The translations under genes were made by a program, and so were the position numbers. Positions 1-5,351 of a stretch of 7,032 nt of DNA are shown here, piece by piece (positions within the stretch are counted from its first letter, which is position 1; each line of letters opens with the position of its first letter). The notes under the pieces were generated by a model that was not told the DNA's origin, made no database searches, and was given only the letters and a program-made list of their open reading frames with translations. The stretch spans positions 1 through 7,032 of the forward strand of contig DFGZ01000077.1 of NCBI GenBank assembly GCA_002371295.1, given 5' to 3'. This DNA comes from Oribacterium sp. UBA3737. GTDB taxonomy: Bacteria; Bacillota_A; Clostridia; Lachnospirales; Lachnospiraceae.

Positions 1-1
1 A

Positions 2-268
2 GAGGAGCTTAATGCTGCCGTTGGATCAGACCTTGTTTCGGAGCTTGAAGGTATGGGATATACGGTGGACAGCATCATCAAAAGAGATAACGGAATTATC
101 AATGTCAATTACTCAAAGACAACCGAAACCAATGATGGTTCAAGATCCATCGAATACAAAAACGCCACTTATGATACCCGTATAGGTGACTATGTAAATG
201 CCTGGGGCGATGATGAAAAGGGCGTCCTTGCTTCAGATTTTGGCGGAATTTATGAACAGAATGTCTAA
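2..268 (+). CDS. C-terminal fragment of an unrecognised protein
   Basis: An open frame runs in from the left edge of the window and ends at a TAA at 266-268, giving the last 88 residues of a protein whose start lies outside. The frame is open from the first complete codon at position 2, so the internal ATG at 53 is probably not the true start. The fragment is hydrophilic, with many D, N, E and G residues, no membrane segment and no cysteine. It ends in GGIYEQNV. The alternating polar and aliphatic pattern would fit a small alpha/beta or beta-rich extracellular or cytoplasmic domain, but I recognise no family and assign no function. It converges on the ArAE-like gene, with 23 bp between the two stop codons. 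Confidence 0.6.
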   Translation, partial: EELNAAVGSDLVSELEGMGYTVDSIIKRDNGIINVNYSKTTETNDGSRSIEYKNATYDTRIGDYVNAWGDDEKGVLASDFGGIYEQNV

Positions 269-278
269 ATCCACCATC

Positions 279-294
279 TGATTTTTAAAAATCA
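279..294. repeat. 16-bp perfect palindrome between convergent genes
   Basis: TGATTTTTAAAAATCA is a perfect palindrome in the 23-bp gap between two convergent stop codons, and it includes the stop codon of the minus-strand gene. It has no loop and only A/T-rich pairing. It could help end transcription from both sides, but it is not a convincing intrinsic terminator. Confidence 0.4.
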
Positions 295-1104
295 ATATGA
301 ATGTCTCTCTATATACCTGGCCTTACGTTCTTCTCTCTTTGCCGCTCTTCCCTTTTCGTCAAGCTGCGGTAAGGAGCCGGATTTGTTGGCATAGCGCCAT
401 GCTTTAAAGCTTTCAGACAGTGCCTCGAAAAACGTAAGCAGTTCAACACCCTTCTCTCTGTCTATCATAGTAGGGCGCATCATGGTAAGGCCGAGACTTA
501 TGAGAACACCTATACCTGTATCTATGATTCTTGCGATGGTATATGAGACATATCCCGCTTCCGGCTGGGTAAACATAACAACGAAGTAAATAACGGTTCC
601 CGGCTGGATAGCATTGTTCGCGCCAAGGATAAAGTTAATATACATTACGAAGAAAAGTCCAAGACACATGTACAGCTCACTAGGAACTCCGAAGGGGGCT
701 GTGTAATACAGCCAATATGATGGAATAACCACCAGACCACCGATAAACGTACCGACGAATCTGTTAAATCCGTTATGGAATCCCTCCTGAAACTGGCTGC
801 CCATACCGTATACTGCACCTATAAGTGCAAAGCAGGGATTACGGTCACTTAGAAAATATCTGTATATGATCGCAGTCACAAGACAGGCGATAACTGTACG
901 AACTATACGGTTACCGAATTTAGGTCTCAGAAAACTATATTTCTTTTCTGTCTTAGTCTCCGATACCTGCTCGGTTGCAGTACCTTCCTCAACAGCTTCA
1001 ATAGCCGGAATATCGATACTGTCCTTTAAGCAGCTCTTTTCTTCACTTAACTCTGCATACTTGCTGATTTTGGATGATCCTCCGAGGGTTGATGCGTCCT
1101 TCAT
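292..1104 (-). CDS. ArAE/FUSC-like integral membrane protein, putative exporter
   Basis: A 270-residue membrane protein resembling the aromatic acid exporter (ArAE)/FUSC group. About 55 hydrophilic, acidic N-terminal residues precede a basic patch and the first membrane segment (about residues 66-84). Further hydrophobic segments follow at roughly 90-105, 117-135, 146-165, 170-182 and 192-209. Family-like signatures are GNRIVRTVIACLV before the first helix, NRFVGTFIGG, and RIIDTGIGVLISL in the last helix. The C-terminal tail is short (about 55 residues, basic), whereas many Gram-positive ArAE proteins carry a longer soluble domain. The start at 1104 is chosen because AAGGAGA (1113-1119) sits 8 nt upstream. 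An in-frame ATG at 1140 has no ribosome binding site. FUSC relatives export aromatic carboxylates or similar compounds, but the substrate here is unknown. A promoter candidate lies at 1252-1279. The fold assignment is moderately sure and the transport role is inferred. Confidence 0.75.
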   Translation of the reverse strand: MKDASTLGGSSKISKYAELSEEKSCLKDSIDIPAIEAVEEGTATEQVSETKTEKKYSFLRPKFGNRIVRTVIACLVTAIIYRYFLSDRNPCFALIGAVYGMGSQFQEGFHNGFNRFVGTFIGGLVVIPSYWLYYTAPFGVPSELYMCLGLFFVMYINFILGANNAIQPGTVIYFVVMFTQPEAGYVSYTIARIIDTGIGVLISLGLTMMRPTMIDREKGVELLTFFEALSESFKAWRYANKSGSLPQLDEKGRAAKREERKARYIERHSY

Positions 1105-1112
1105 AGACGTAG

Positions 1113-1119
1113 TCTCCTT
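1113..1119 (-). promoter_or_regulatory. Ribosome binding site deciding the ArAE-like start
   Basis: AAGGAGA on the minus strand lies 8 nt before the ATG at 1104-1102. The longer in-frame start at 1140 has only GTTTTACTTCGTCT before it, with no Shine-Dalgarno match, so the shorter protein is preferred. Confidence 0.75.
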
Positions 1120-1251
1120 TATTACTGTCTCAAAAAACATAGACGAAGTAAAACAAATCTGTCATCTTACCAAGCTAAAACTTATGATCACAAATCTTAT
1201 CAGAGTTCAACAACCATCTGTTCACGTTCGATTTCTTAATAATCTATAAAG

Positions 1252-1279
1252 ATTTTAGTCAGTTTCTGTTTTTTTTCAA
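1252..1279 (-). promoter_or_regulatory. Sigma-A promoter candidate for the ArAE-like gene
   Basis: On the minus strand, TTGAAA (1279-1274) and TAAAAT (1257-1252) are separated by 16 bp. Each hexamer matches the sigma-A consensus at 5 of 6 positions. The predicted start near 1245 would leave a leader of about 140 nt before the ATG at 1104. An 8-bp inverted repeat lies just upstream of the -35 box. Confidence 0.55.
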
Positions 1280-1281
1280 GT

Positions 1282-1307
1282 ACTTTCAAATCTATTTAAT
1301 TGAAAGT
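1282..1307. repeat. 8-bp inverted repeat, possible operator
   Basis: ACTTTCAA (1282-1289) and TTGAAAGT (1300-1307) are perfect inverted copies separated by 10 bp. The dyad centre is about 50 bp upstream of the predicted start of the ArAE-like transcript, where an activator could bind. On the plus strand it could also form a weak hairpin followed by five T. Its function is inferred from position only. Confidence 0.35.
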
Positions 1308-1367
1308 TTTTAATTAGGTACAATTTTAAATTCCTACTAGAACACTAGAATTTTTTTAAATCAGCTA

Positions 1368-1396
1368 TTGACACATCGGATGTTATAGTATATATT
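1368..1396 (+). promoter_or_regulatory. Near-consensus sigma-A promoter of the candidate sRNA
   Basis: TTGACA at 1368-1373 (6 of 6 consensus) and TATATT at 1391-1396 (5 of 6) are spaced by exactly 17 bp. An A/T-only tract at 1351-1360 just upstream could act as an UP element. The predicted start, 7 nt past the -10 box, is A1403. No protein gene follows in this direction before the terminator at 1516-1554. Confidence 0.8.
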
Positions 1397-1402
1397 GTAT
1401 AC

Positions 1403-1554
1403 ATCAGTTAGTTAAGACTAATTGATACGTACTCCGTAGTGCACGTCCTCCTGACCATAAGCGTGCATCTATGGAAATCTCCTGAAATAATAGACTCAAC
1501 AAAACTTAGTGTTCACAAAAATACCTGCCGGGCGAAACCGCGCAGGTATTTTTG
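1403..1554 (+). ncRNA. Candidate small regulatory RNA of about 150 nt
   Basis: Not a family I recognise. A strong promoter ends 7 nt before, and an intrinsic terminator closes the unit. The first predicted nucleotide, A1403, begins a 10-bp hairpin (1403-1412 with 1417-1426, one G-U pair, UAAG loop). A second stem, UGCACG (1440-1445) with CGUGCA (1462-1467), carries a 16-nt loop that begins UCCUCCU. A mostly unpaired linker (1468-1515) contains UCUCCU at 1478-1483, and ACUCC lies at 1431-1435. These three motifs are complementary to Shine-Dalgarno sequences, as in C-rich-loop sRNAs of other Firmicutes (RsaE, csRNAs). The only complete ATG frame inside is four codons (ATG at 1471), and a GTG frame at 1439 runs on through the terminator, so the transcript is probably noncoding. 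Action on mRNA leaders is inference. Confidence 0.65.
1516..1554. terminator. Strong bidirectional intrinsic terminator
   Basis: CAAAAATACCTGC (1516-1528) pairs with GCAGGTATTTTTG (1542-1554) in a 13-bp perfect stem, with a GC-rich loop that can pair further. Both flanks give A/T tracts, so the hairpin works in either direction. On the plus strand it ends the candidate sRNA. On the minus strand it lies 21 nt past the DUF554 stop codon. Confidence 0.9.
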
Positions 1555-1575
1555 TTTCCGTAAATATTTTCTCCA

Positions 1576-2301
1576 TCAGGAAACCAATGGAAGAATATAT
1601 GAAGTCCATAAATGGCTTATGGGCATCGCAAGTACCATTGCAGGTATCATGTCCGCGATGGGGAAATCCTTGACCCTGATTATTCTGAAGCCAGTGGCTA
1701 CAAGAAGAATTCCTCCGCAGGCCTTGAAATCATTTATCATGGAAGGACTGCAGTAAGGGTAGATAACTCCTGCAAACACGAACAGCAGCATAAATATGAT
1801 GACCTGCGGGATAGCGATAAAGCATGTCACAATCCCCAGGCTGCAGGCAAATATAAGTGAAGTTGCTGTATCAAGTACTGACTTTGCAAGAAGTATGCTA
1901 TGCTCCCCTGTCATACCCGAAACGATACTTCCGTATATGCCTGTACCGCTCGCGCAGAAAAGAACGATGGCCGTCACCAGCTGCTTCTTGTATTCCTCAT
2001 CATTACTTCCCTTACCCTTAAAGAATTTTGATATAGCCTTTTCCATCAAAAGTCCGCCCGCAGAGATCTTCTCCCCAAGACGAATCAGAAGCCCTATCGA
2101 TGTTCCCAGAATAACCGAAAGCATGACCGCCGGCATATTGTTCATAAGAACTATAGAACTTATTCCCATAGCCATGGCACAGGCCCCGAAAACCGTATTC
2201 ATACTCTCAATCAATCTACGTGACAACCTGGAACCTACCACATTCCCTATCATTCCACCAATCACAATCGATACCGCATTTACTATTATACCTATAGGCA
2301 T
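1576..2301 (-). CDS. DUF554 family integral membrane protein
   Basis: A 241-residue polytopic membrane protein matching the DUF554 family (YqgA/YdfK-type) in length and sequence. It opens directly with the family-like glycine-rich helix MPIGIIVNAVSIVIGGMIGN (residues 1-20). Hydrophobic segments follow at about 38-55, 58-74, 99-120, 140-158, 162-180 and 193-206, with a final segment near 218-236. A positively charged, hydrophilic loop at about 88-98 (KFFKGKGSNDEEYKKQ) is likely cytoplasmic. The family is described as possible transporters, and no substrate is established to my knowledge. The ATG at 2301 is supported by AAGGAGGT (2308-2315) 6 nt upstream. A terminator follows the stop codon. 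The leader contains a hairpin with a U-rich tail at 2323-2368 that may attenuate expression or end the upstream operon. Confidence 0.85.
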   Translation of the reverse strand: MPIGIIVNAVSIVIGGMIGNVVGSRLSRRLIESMNTVFGACAMAMGISSIVLMNNMPAVMLSVILGTSIGLLIRLGEKISAGGLLMEKAISKFFKGKGSNDEEYKKQLVTAIVLFCASGTGIYGSIVSGMTGEHSILLAKSVLDTATSLIFACSLGIVTCFIAIPQVIIFMLLFVFAGVIYPYCSPSMINDFKACGGILLVATGFRIIRVKDFPIADMIPAMVLAMPISHLWTSYILPLVS

Positions 2302-2322
2302 CCCATGACCTCCTTACAAACA

Positions 2323-2368
2323 ATAAAAGATGCATCTCCGCAGAAGCCTACTCCTAACACGAGACGCA
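2323..2368 (-). terminator. Hairpin with U-rich tail between kinase and DUF554 genes
   Basis: Read on the minus strand, TGCGTCTC (2368-2361) pairs with GAGATGCA (2338-2331), including one G-U pair. AGGAG and CTTCT can form a second short stem inside the loop, and TCTTTTATTG follows. The G-U pair becomes an A-C mismatch on the plus strand, so the structure favours minus-strand RNA. It may end the regulator-kinase operon, or act as an attenuator in the DUF554 leader if that gene's promoter lies upstream near 2410. Confidence 0.5.
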
Positions 2369-2419
2369 CCTTGCAATCATAACATGGTACTTTATTAATT
2401 TCTATGTGTAATATACTGT

Positions 2420-2468
2420 ATTTAGTATCTATACATTAAATCAAAGTTATGAATATACCATACTAAAT
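2420..2468. repeat. 9-bp inverted repeat downstream of the kinase gene
   Basis: ATTTAGTAT (2420-2428) and ATACTAAAT (2460-2468) are perfect inverted copies 31 bp apart. The right arm touches the kinase stop codon. The left arm lies just upstream (minus sense) of a possible -10 box TATATT at 2415-2410. It could be an operator for the DUF554 gene or a weak 3' stem of the kinase mRNA. Confidence 0.3.
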
Positions 2469-3775
2469 TATTTATTCATCGGTTTAAGTATACAGACAAA
2501 CGAAATGATCCCATCCTTCCAGAAAGCGCCAATGCTTCCCTTATACTGCTTCACTATAGTTTCAGCAATGGAAAGGCCTATACCATAACCGCCTCTGTCA
2601 GTATTGTGGGACTTGTCTTCTCTGTAAAATCTCTCAAAAAACCTTTTGTAATCTACATTGGCACCATCCTTAAAGTTATTTGAAACCACAAGCTGAACAC
2701 CTTTTCCCTTCTGTGAAAGTGAAACTGTAACCTTTCCCTTCTCGTCACAGTATTTTATGGCATTGTCTATAAGCAGGGATGAAAGCTGACGAATGGATCC
2801 GTCTGAAGCTGTCATTTTCACATCCTCACGAACCTTGTCTTCAAGCGTCTTACCATCGGTCTCCGCGATGGCCTCATAGGTCTGAACCGTTTCTCTTACA
2901 GACCTTGTTATATCACATTCCTGCATCACAACGGAATTTTCACTTTCATCAGCTCTTGCGATCATAACAAGATTTTTTATCAGTCCGTTCAGTCTGTCCA
3001 CCTGTCTCATGGTGGATGTGGTCCATTCGCTTTCCCCGCTGAGCATTTCCATCATTTCGGTGTTGGCTCTGATTACGGCAAGGGGCGTTTTCAGCTCGTG
3101 GCTCGCATTGGTGATAAACCTCTTCTGAAGCTCCATATTTCTCACTTCGGATGCGATGGCCCATTTGGAAAAGATACCTGTGATAATGGCTGCAATAATG
3201 ATGCCTACCAGAATGAGGCTCATGGAAAGGAATATGATTCTGGAGCTTCCCTGTATCATATCCGAACTGTCCAGATAGACCACGATGGTCTCCCCTGTTG
3301 AAAGATCTGCCACCGTATAATAGTAGTCCCCGTATCTCCCGAAGTTTACAGGCTCTTCCAATGCTTTGGCGCCATAGATTTCCGCTTCTTGCGGCGATAC
3401 AGCAGCTATATGATTGGTGATGACCTTGCAAATGCTCTGCTCATCATCGTAAATAATTGCAAAATATCTGGTAGTGTAATAGAATTCGGGATTCGATGTA
3501 TTCTCATAGGTCTCAACATTAAAAATCTCATTGAGGAATCTGATGACATCATAACTTGAATGAGGCTCCTTATCCTTTTCAGTATTAGTCTCCGCCCCGG
3601 GAAGATAACCTCCGTTATTGACTATATACTGAAGGGTATTTCTTATGTTTTTTCTGGCGAGATAATAGTTGGTTCCTGACAGAAGCCCCACGATCAAAAG
3701 CATTGTTACAGAAAGCGAACAAAAAGAAACCAAAACAAATTTCCATCTCAATTTTTTTATTCTGACTTCATTCAT
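2468..3775 (-). CDS. Sensor histidine kinase of an OmpR-type two-component system
   Basis: A 435-residue membrane sensor kinase. Transmembrane helix 1 is at about 12-34, an extracytoplasmic sensor region of about 140 residues follows, and helix 2 is at about 179-200. The HisKA domain carries the phosphoaccepting His226 in NASHELKTPLAVI. The ATPase domain has the N box LLIDNAIKYC (Asn338), the F box FERFYRED (about 380-387) and the G2 box GGYGIGLSIA (395-404). The usual D-x-G-x-G G1 box is replaced by SNNFKDG (365-371), a variant I also associate with other Firmicutes kinases. The gene starts 19 nt after the response regulator, with AGGAAGGT (3781-3788) 5 nt before the ATG, so the two are one operon and the regulator is the likely partner. 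The sensor region has no cysteine pair or known ligand motif except a single Cys116. The stimulus is unknown. Confidence 0.93.
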   Translation of the reverse strand: MNEVRIKKLRWKFVLVSFCSLSVTMLLIVGLLSGTNYYLARKNIRNTLQYIVNNGGYLPGAETNTEKDKEPHSSYDVIRFLNEIFNVETYENTSNPEFYYTTRYFAIIYDDEQSICKVITNHIAAVSPQEAEIYGAKALEEPVNFGRYGDYYYTVADLSTGETIVVYLDSSDMIQGSSRIIFLSMSLILVGIIIAAIITGIFSKWAIASEVRNMELQKRFITNASHELKTPLAVIRANTEMMEMLSGESEWTTSTMRQVDRLNGLIKNLVMIARADESENSVVMQECDITRSVRETVQTYEAIAETDGKTLEDKVREDVKMTASDGSIRQLSSLLIDNAIKYCDEKGKVTVSLSQKGKGVQLVVSNNFKDGANVDYKRFFERFYREDKSHNTDRGGYGIGLSIAETIVKQYKGSIGAFWKDGIISFVCILKPMNK

Positions 3776-3794
3776 CCAAAACCTTCCTGTTATT

Positions 3795-4460
3795 TCACTT
3801 ACGTATCAGCCTGTATCCATCCATACTTTCTTCTATACATACCTCTGATGATACAGCGTTCAGCTTGCTTTTCAGATATTCGATGTACAGTATCACCGTC
3901 TGCGCTGTAGCATCCTTATCATTTTCCCATACATGGGTGAGTAAAAAATCGCTGTTCACAGAATGTTCCGTATTCAGCATCAGCATCTGCAAAAGTTCAA
4001 ATTCCTTCACAGAAAGCCGTATGGAATTTACAGATTTAAGTTCAAATGTCTCTCCGTCCAGCGTAAGATCACCAAATGAGATCTGTTCACTTGTGTAATC
4101 CTTTTTCCTTCTGGTCATGGCTCTTACTCTTGCAAGAAGCTCCTTCATGGCAAAGGGCTTCGTGAGATAATCATCAGCTCCCGCGTCAAGACCTTCAACC
4201 CTGTCGTCAATATCCGATTTCGCCGTAAGAAGCAGCACCGGAGTGACTATGTTTCTCTGACGGATATGCTTCAGAACCTCAATCCCGTCCATCTTCGGCA
4301 TCATGATGTCCATAACTATACCGTCATAACTGTTTTCCATAGCATGATTAAGTGCCTCTTCTCCATCCAGACAGGAATCAACCTCATAACCCTCATGTCT
4401 TAGGGCCATGGTCAGAACTCTATTCAGATCGTAAGTATCTTCTGCAAGTAAAAGTTTCAA
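3795..4460 (-). CDS. OmpR/PhoB-family response regulator
   Basis: A 221-residue DNA-binding response regulator. The receiver domain (about 1-115) has the acidic pocket Glu7-Asp8, the phosphoacceptor Asp51 in VMDIMMPKMDG, the switch Thr79 in LLTAKSD and Lys101 in TKPF. The winged-helix domain (about 126-220) contains LSVKEFELLQML and ends in the wing segment MDGYRLIRK. The recognition-helix area TAQTVILYIEYLKSKL differs from the common V-D-V-H-I-S-R-L-R-K pattern. The start is a TTG at 4460, backed by GGAGAG (4467-4472) 6 nt upstream. The first residues MKLLLAEDTYDL fit the family's usual N-terminus. The cognate kinase gene follows after 19 nt. A TATAAT box lies at 4595-4600 with repeated ATCGTCA motifs around it, which suggests autoregulation (inference). 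Its targets are unknown. Confidence 0.95.
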   Translation of the reverse strand: MKLLLAEDTYDLNRVLTMALRHEGYEVDSCLDGEEALNHAMENSYDGIVMDIMMPKMDGIEVLKHIRQRNIVTPVLLLTAKSDIDDRVEGLDAGADDYLTKPFAMKELLARVRAMTRRKKDYTSEQISFGDLTLDGETFELKSVNSIRLSVKEFELLQMLMLNTEHSVNSDFLLTHVWENDKDATAQTVILYIEYLKSKLNAVSSEVCIEESMDGYRLIRK

Positions 4461-4466
4461 ATCATT

Positions 4467-4472
4467 CTCTCC
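4467..4472 (-). promoter_or_regulatory. Ribosome binding site for the TTG start of the regulator
   Basis: GGAGAG lies 6 nt before a TTG start at 4460-4458. The sequence AATGATTTGAA means an ATG-ATT-TGA triplet set overlaps the TTG in another frame, but that ATG is only 1 nt from the binding site and so is unlikely to be used. Confidence 0.65.
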
Positions 4473-4524
4473 GTTATTCGTTAGTCTTAAAATGCTTTAT
4501 CACCTGCGGGTTTAACTGCAAATC

Positions 4525-4604
4525 GATTCATCGTCAGTAGGTGCTTTCGGAAATCATCAGTAGTGCATATTTTACTTCCAAACAGATTATCGTCATTATA
4601 CAGG
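4525..4604. repeat. Repeated ATCGTCA-type motifs at the regulator promoter
   Basis: GATTCATCGTCAGTAGGTGC (4525-4544) and GATTATCGTCATTATACAGG (4585-4604) share ATCGTCA and flanking bases. A third related copy, AATCATCAGTAGTGC (4552-4566), lies between them. The rightmost copy overlaps the candidate -10 box. These could be regulator binding sites, but this is unproven. Confidence 0.35.
4595..4600 (-). promoter_or_regulatory. Candidate -10 box for the regulator-kinase operon
   Basis: A perfect TATAAT on the minus strand lies in the 216-bp gap before the regulator. No good -35 box is seen 16-18 bp upstream, so an activator may be needed or the promoter may be weak. The predicted leader is about 130 nt. 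Within it, CACCT (4544-4540) and AGGTG (4505-4501) could close a stem. Confidence 0.4.
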
Positions 4605-4676
4605 TCCTAACGTACCTCTGTATTTGCCCATCTTACCAACTATATCTGCACATATTTCGGAAGACCATCCTCTGAC

Positions 4677-5270
4677 TCAGGATTTTTTCATGCCGCTCAT
4701 CATCATATCCTTGATGGTCTGCATGGACAGGTCAGTAGACGCAAGCTCATCAGCGCACCGTTTCAGCTCGGCAATTATCAGATCGTCATTCTGTGTCTTT
4801 ATCTTTTTATAATGAATATGATGTTCCAGCGCAGCCCATGTGTCCTGAGATATGGTCCTCAGCTGTATCTCCGCATAAACCTTTCCGCCTATCTTTAAAA
4901 TCAGATGATAGCTTCTGTAACCATTGGGCTTTGCATGTTTTATATAATCCTTTTCTTCAACTACTTCGCAGTAGTCCAGATTCACAAGATGATCTCTGAT
5001 GGCATAAACATCCTTTATAAATGCACATACCACCCTGACTCCCACTGCATCGTGAATCACCTGAAGAGCAGATTCCTCAGTTTCCGGAAGTCCCTTACGC
5101 CTGCACTTCTCCCGCATGCTCTCTTCTGTTTTAATTCGATAGATCAGATGTTCGACAGGGTCCATACCATCGTCCTGCTTCATCCTCTCGCGCACAGTAT
5201 TTATTTCATCAACCAGAAACTGCATAGCCTTTTCGAGATCAGGCAGATGCTCACCGTATATACTTTCCAT
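4677..5270 (-). CDS. Small alarmone synthetase, RelQ-like (p)ppGpp synthetase
   Basis: A 197-residue single-domain RelA/SpoT synthetase that transfers pyrophosphate from ATP to GTP or GDP to make (p)ppGpp. It lacks the HD hydrolase and C-terminal regulatory domains, and its length matches RelQ-type small synthetases (about 210 residues). Numbering from the chosen ATG, visible motifs are YRIKTEESMREKCRRKG (44-60), HDAVGVRVV (73-81) with the likely metal ligand Asp74 and Arg79, KPNGYRSYH (114-122) for nucleotide binding, and AEIQLRT (133-139) with the likely second metal ligand Glu134, then WAALEHHIHYK (145-155). The ATG at 5270 has GCGGAG 5 nt upstream. A TTG 39 nt earlier has no binding site. 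It follows the PreA-like gene by 81 nt with no visible terminator and precedes the regulator by 216 nt. The assignment to RelQ rather than RelP is probable. Confidence 0.9.
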   Translation of the reverse strand: MESIYGEHLPDLEKAMQFLVDEINTVRERMKQDDGMDPVEHLIYRIKTEESMREKCRRKGLPETEESALQVIHDAVGVRVVCAFIKDVYAIRDHLVNLDYCEVVEEKDYIKHAKPNGYRSYHLILKIGGKVYAEIQLRTISQDTWAALEHHIHYKKIKTQNDDLIIAELKRCADELASTDLSMQTIKDMMMSGMKKS

Positions 5271-5316
5271 ATTTACTCCGCAAATTAACTTTAGTGCCTG
5301 TATATCCAATTCAATG

Positions 5317-5329
5317 AGCTAAATTAGCT
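5317..5329. repeat. 13-nt palindrome in the PreA-synthetase gap
   Basis: AGCTAA-A-TTAGCT is a perfect dyad in the 81-nt gap between the PreA-like gene and the alarmone synthetase. It has no U-rich tail, so it is not a terminator. It may be a protein binding site or a processing stem. Confidence 0.3.
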
Positions 5330-5351
5330 ATAGTTTACATCAAAAGTATGT

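Larger units (their letters stand above)
1105..1575. other. Gene-less stretch with divergent promoters and an RNA unit
   Basis: This 471-bp interval has no convincing protein gene on either strand. From left to right it holds the leader and promoter of the ArAE-like gene (minus strand), an inverted repeat, an AT-rich tract, a strong plus-strand promoter, a predicted structured RNA and a bidirectional terminator shared with the DUF554 gene. The parts are listed separately. Confidence 0.7.

Noticed and set aside
279..294. AT-rich palindrome as an intrinsic terminator
   Set aside because: It has no loop and no G/C pairs in the core, so the RNA stem would be weak.
866..1249. Plus-strand open frame antisense to the ArAE-like gene
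   Set aside because: It mirrors the minus-strand membrane protein, whose ribosome binding site and membrane pattern are convincing. It has no supporting start signal.
1439..1756. Plus-strand open frame starting at GTG 1439
   Set aside because: It runs through a strong terminator hairpin and then antisense into the DUF554 gene. It has no ribosome binding site, and its composition is not protein-like.
1796..2308. 170-residue plus-strand open frame antisense to the DUF554 gene
   Set aside because: The minus-strand frame matches a known family with a perfect ribosome binding site. The antisense frame is a shadow of its codon usage.
4905..5288. 127-residue plus-strand open frame antisense to the alarmone synthetase
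   Set aside because: It is a shadow of a gene with clear RelA/SpoT motifs, and no ribosome binding site precedes it.
5271..5309. N-terminal extension of the alarmone synthetase to a TTG at 5309
   Set aside because: No Shine-Dalgarno sequence precedes that TTG, while the ATG at 5270 has GCGGAG at 5 nt and gives a family-typical length.
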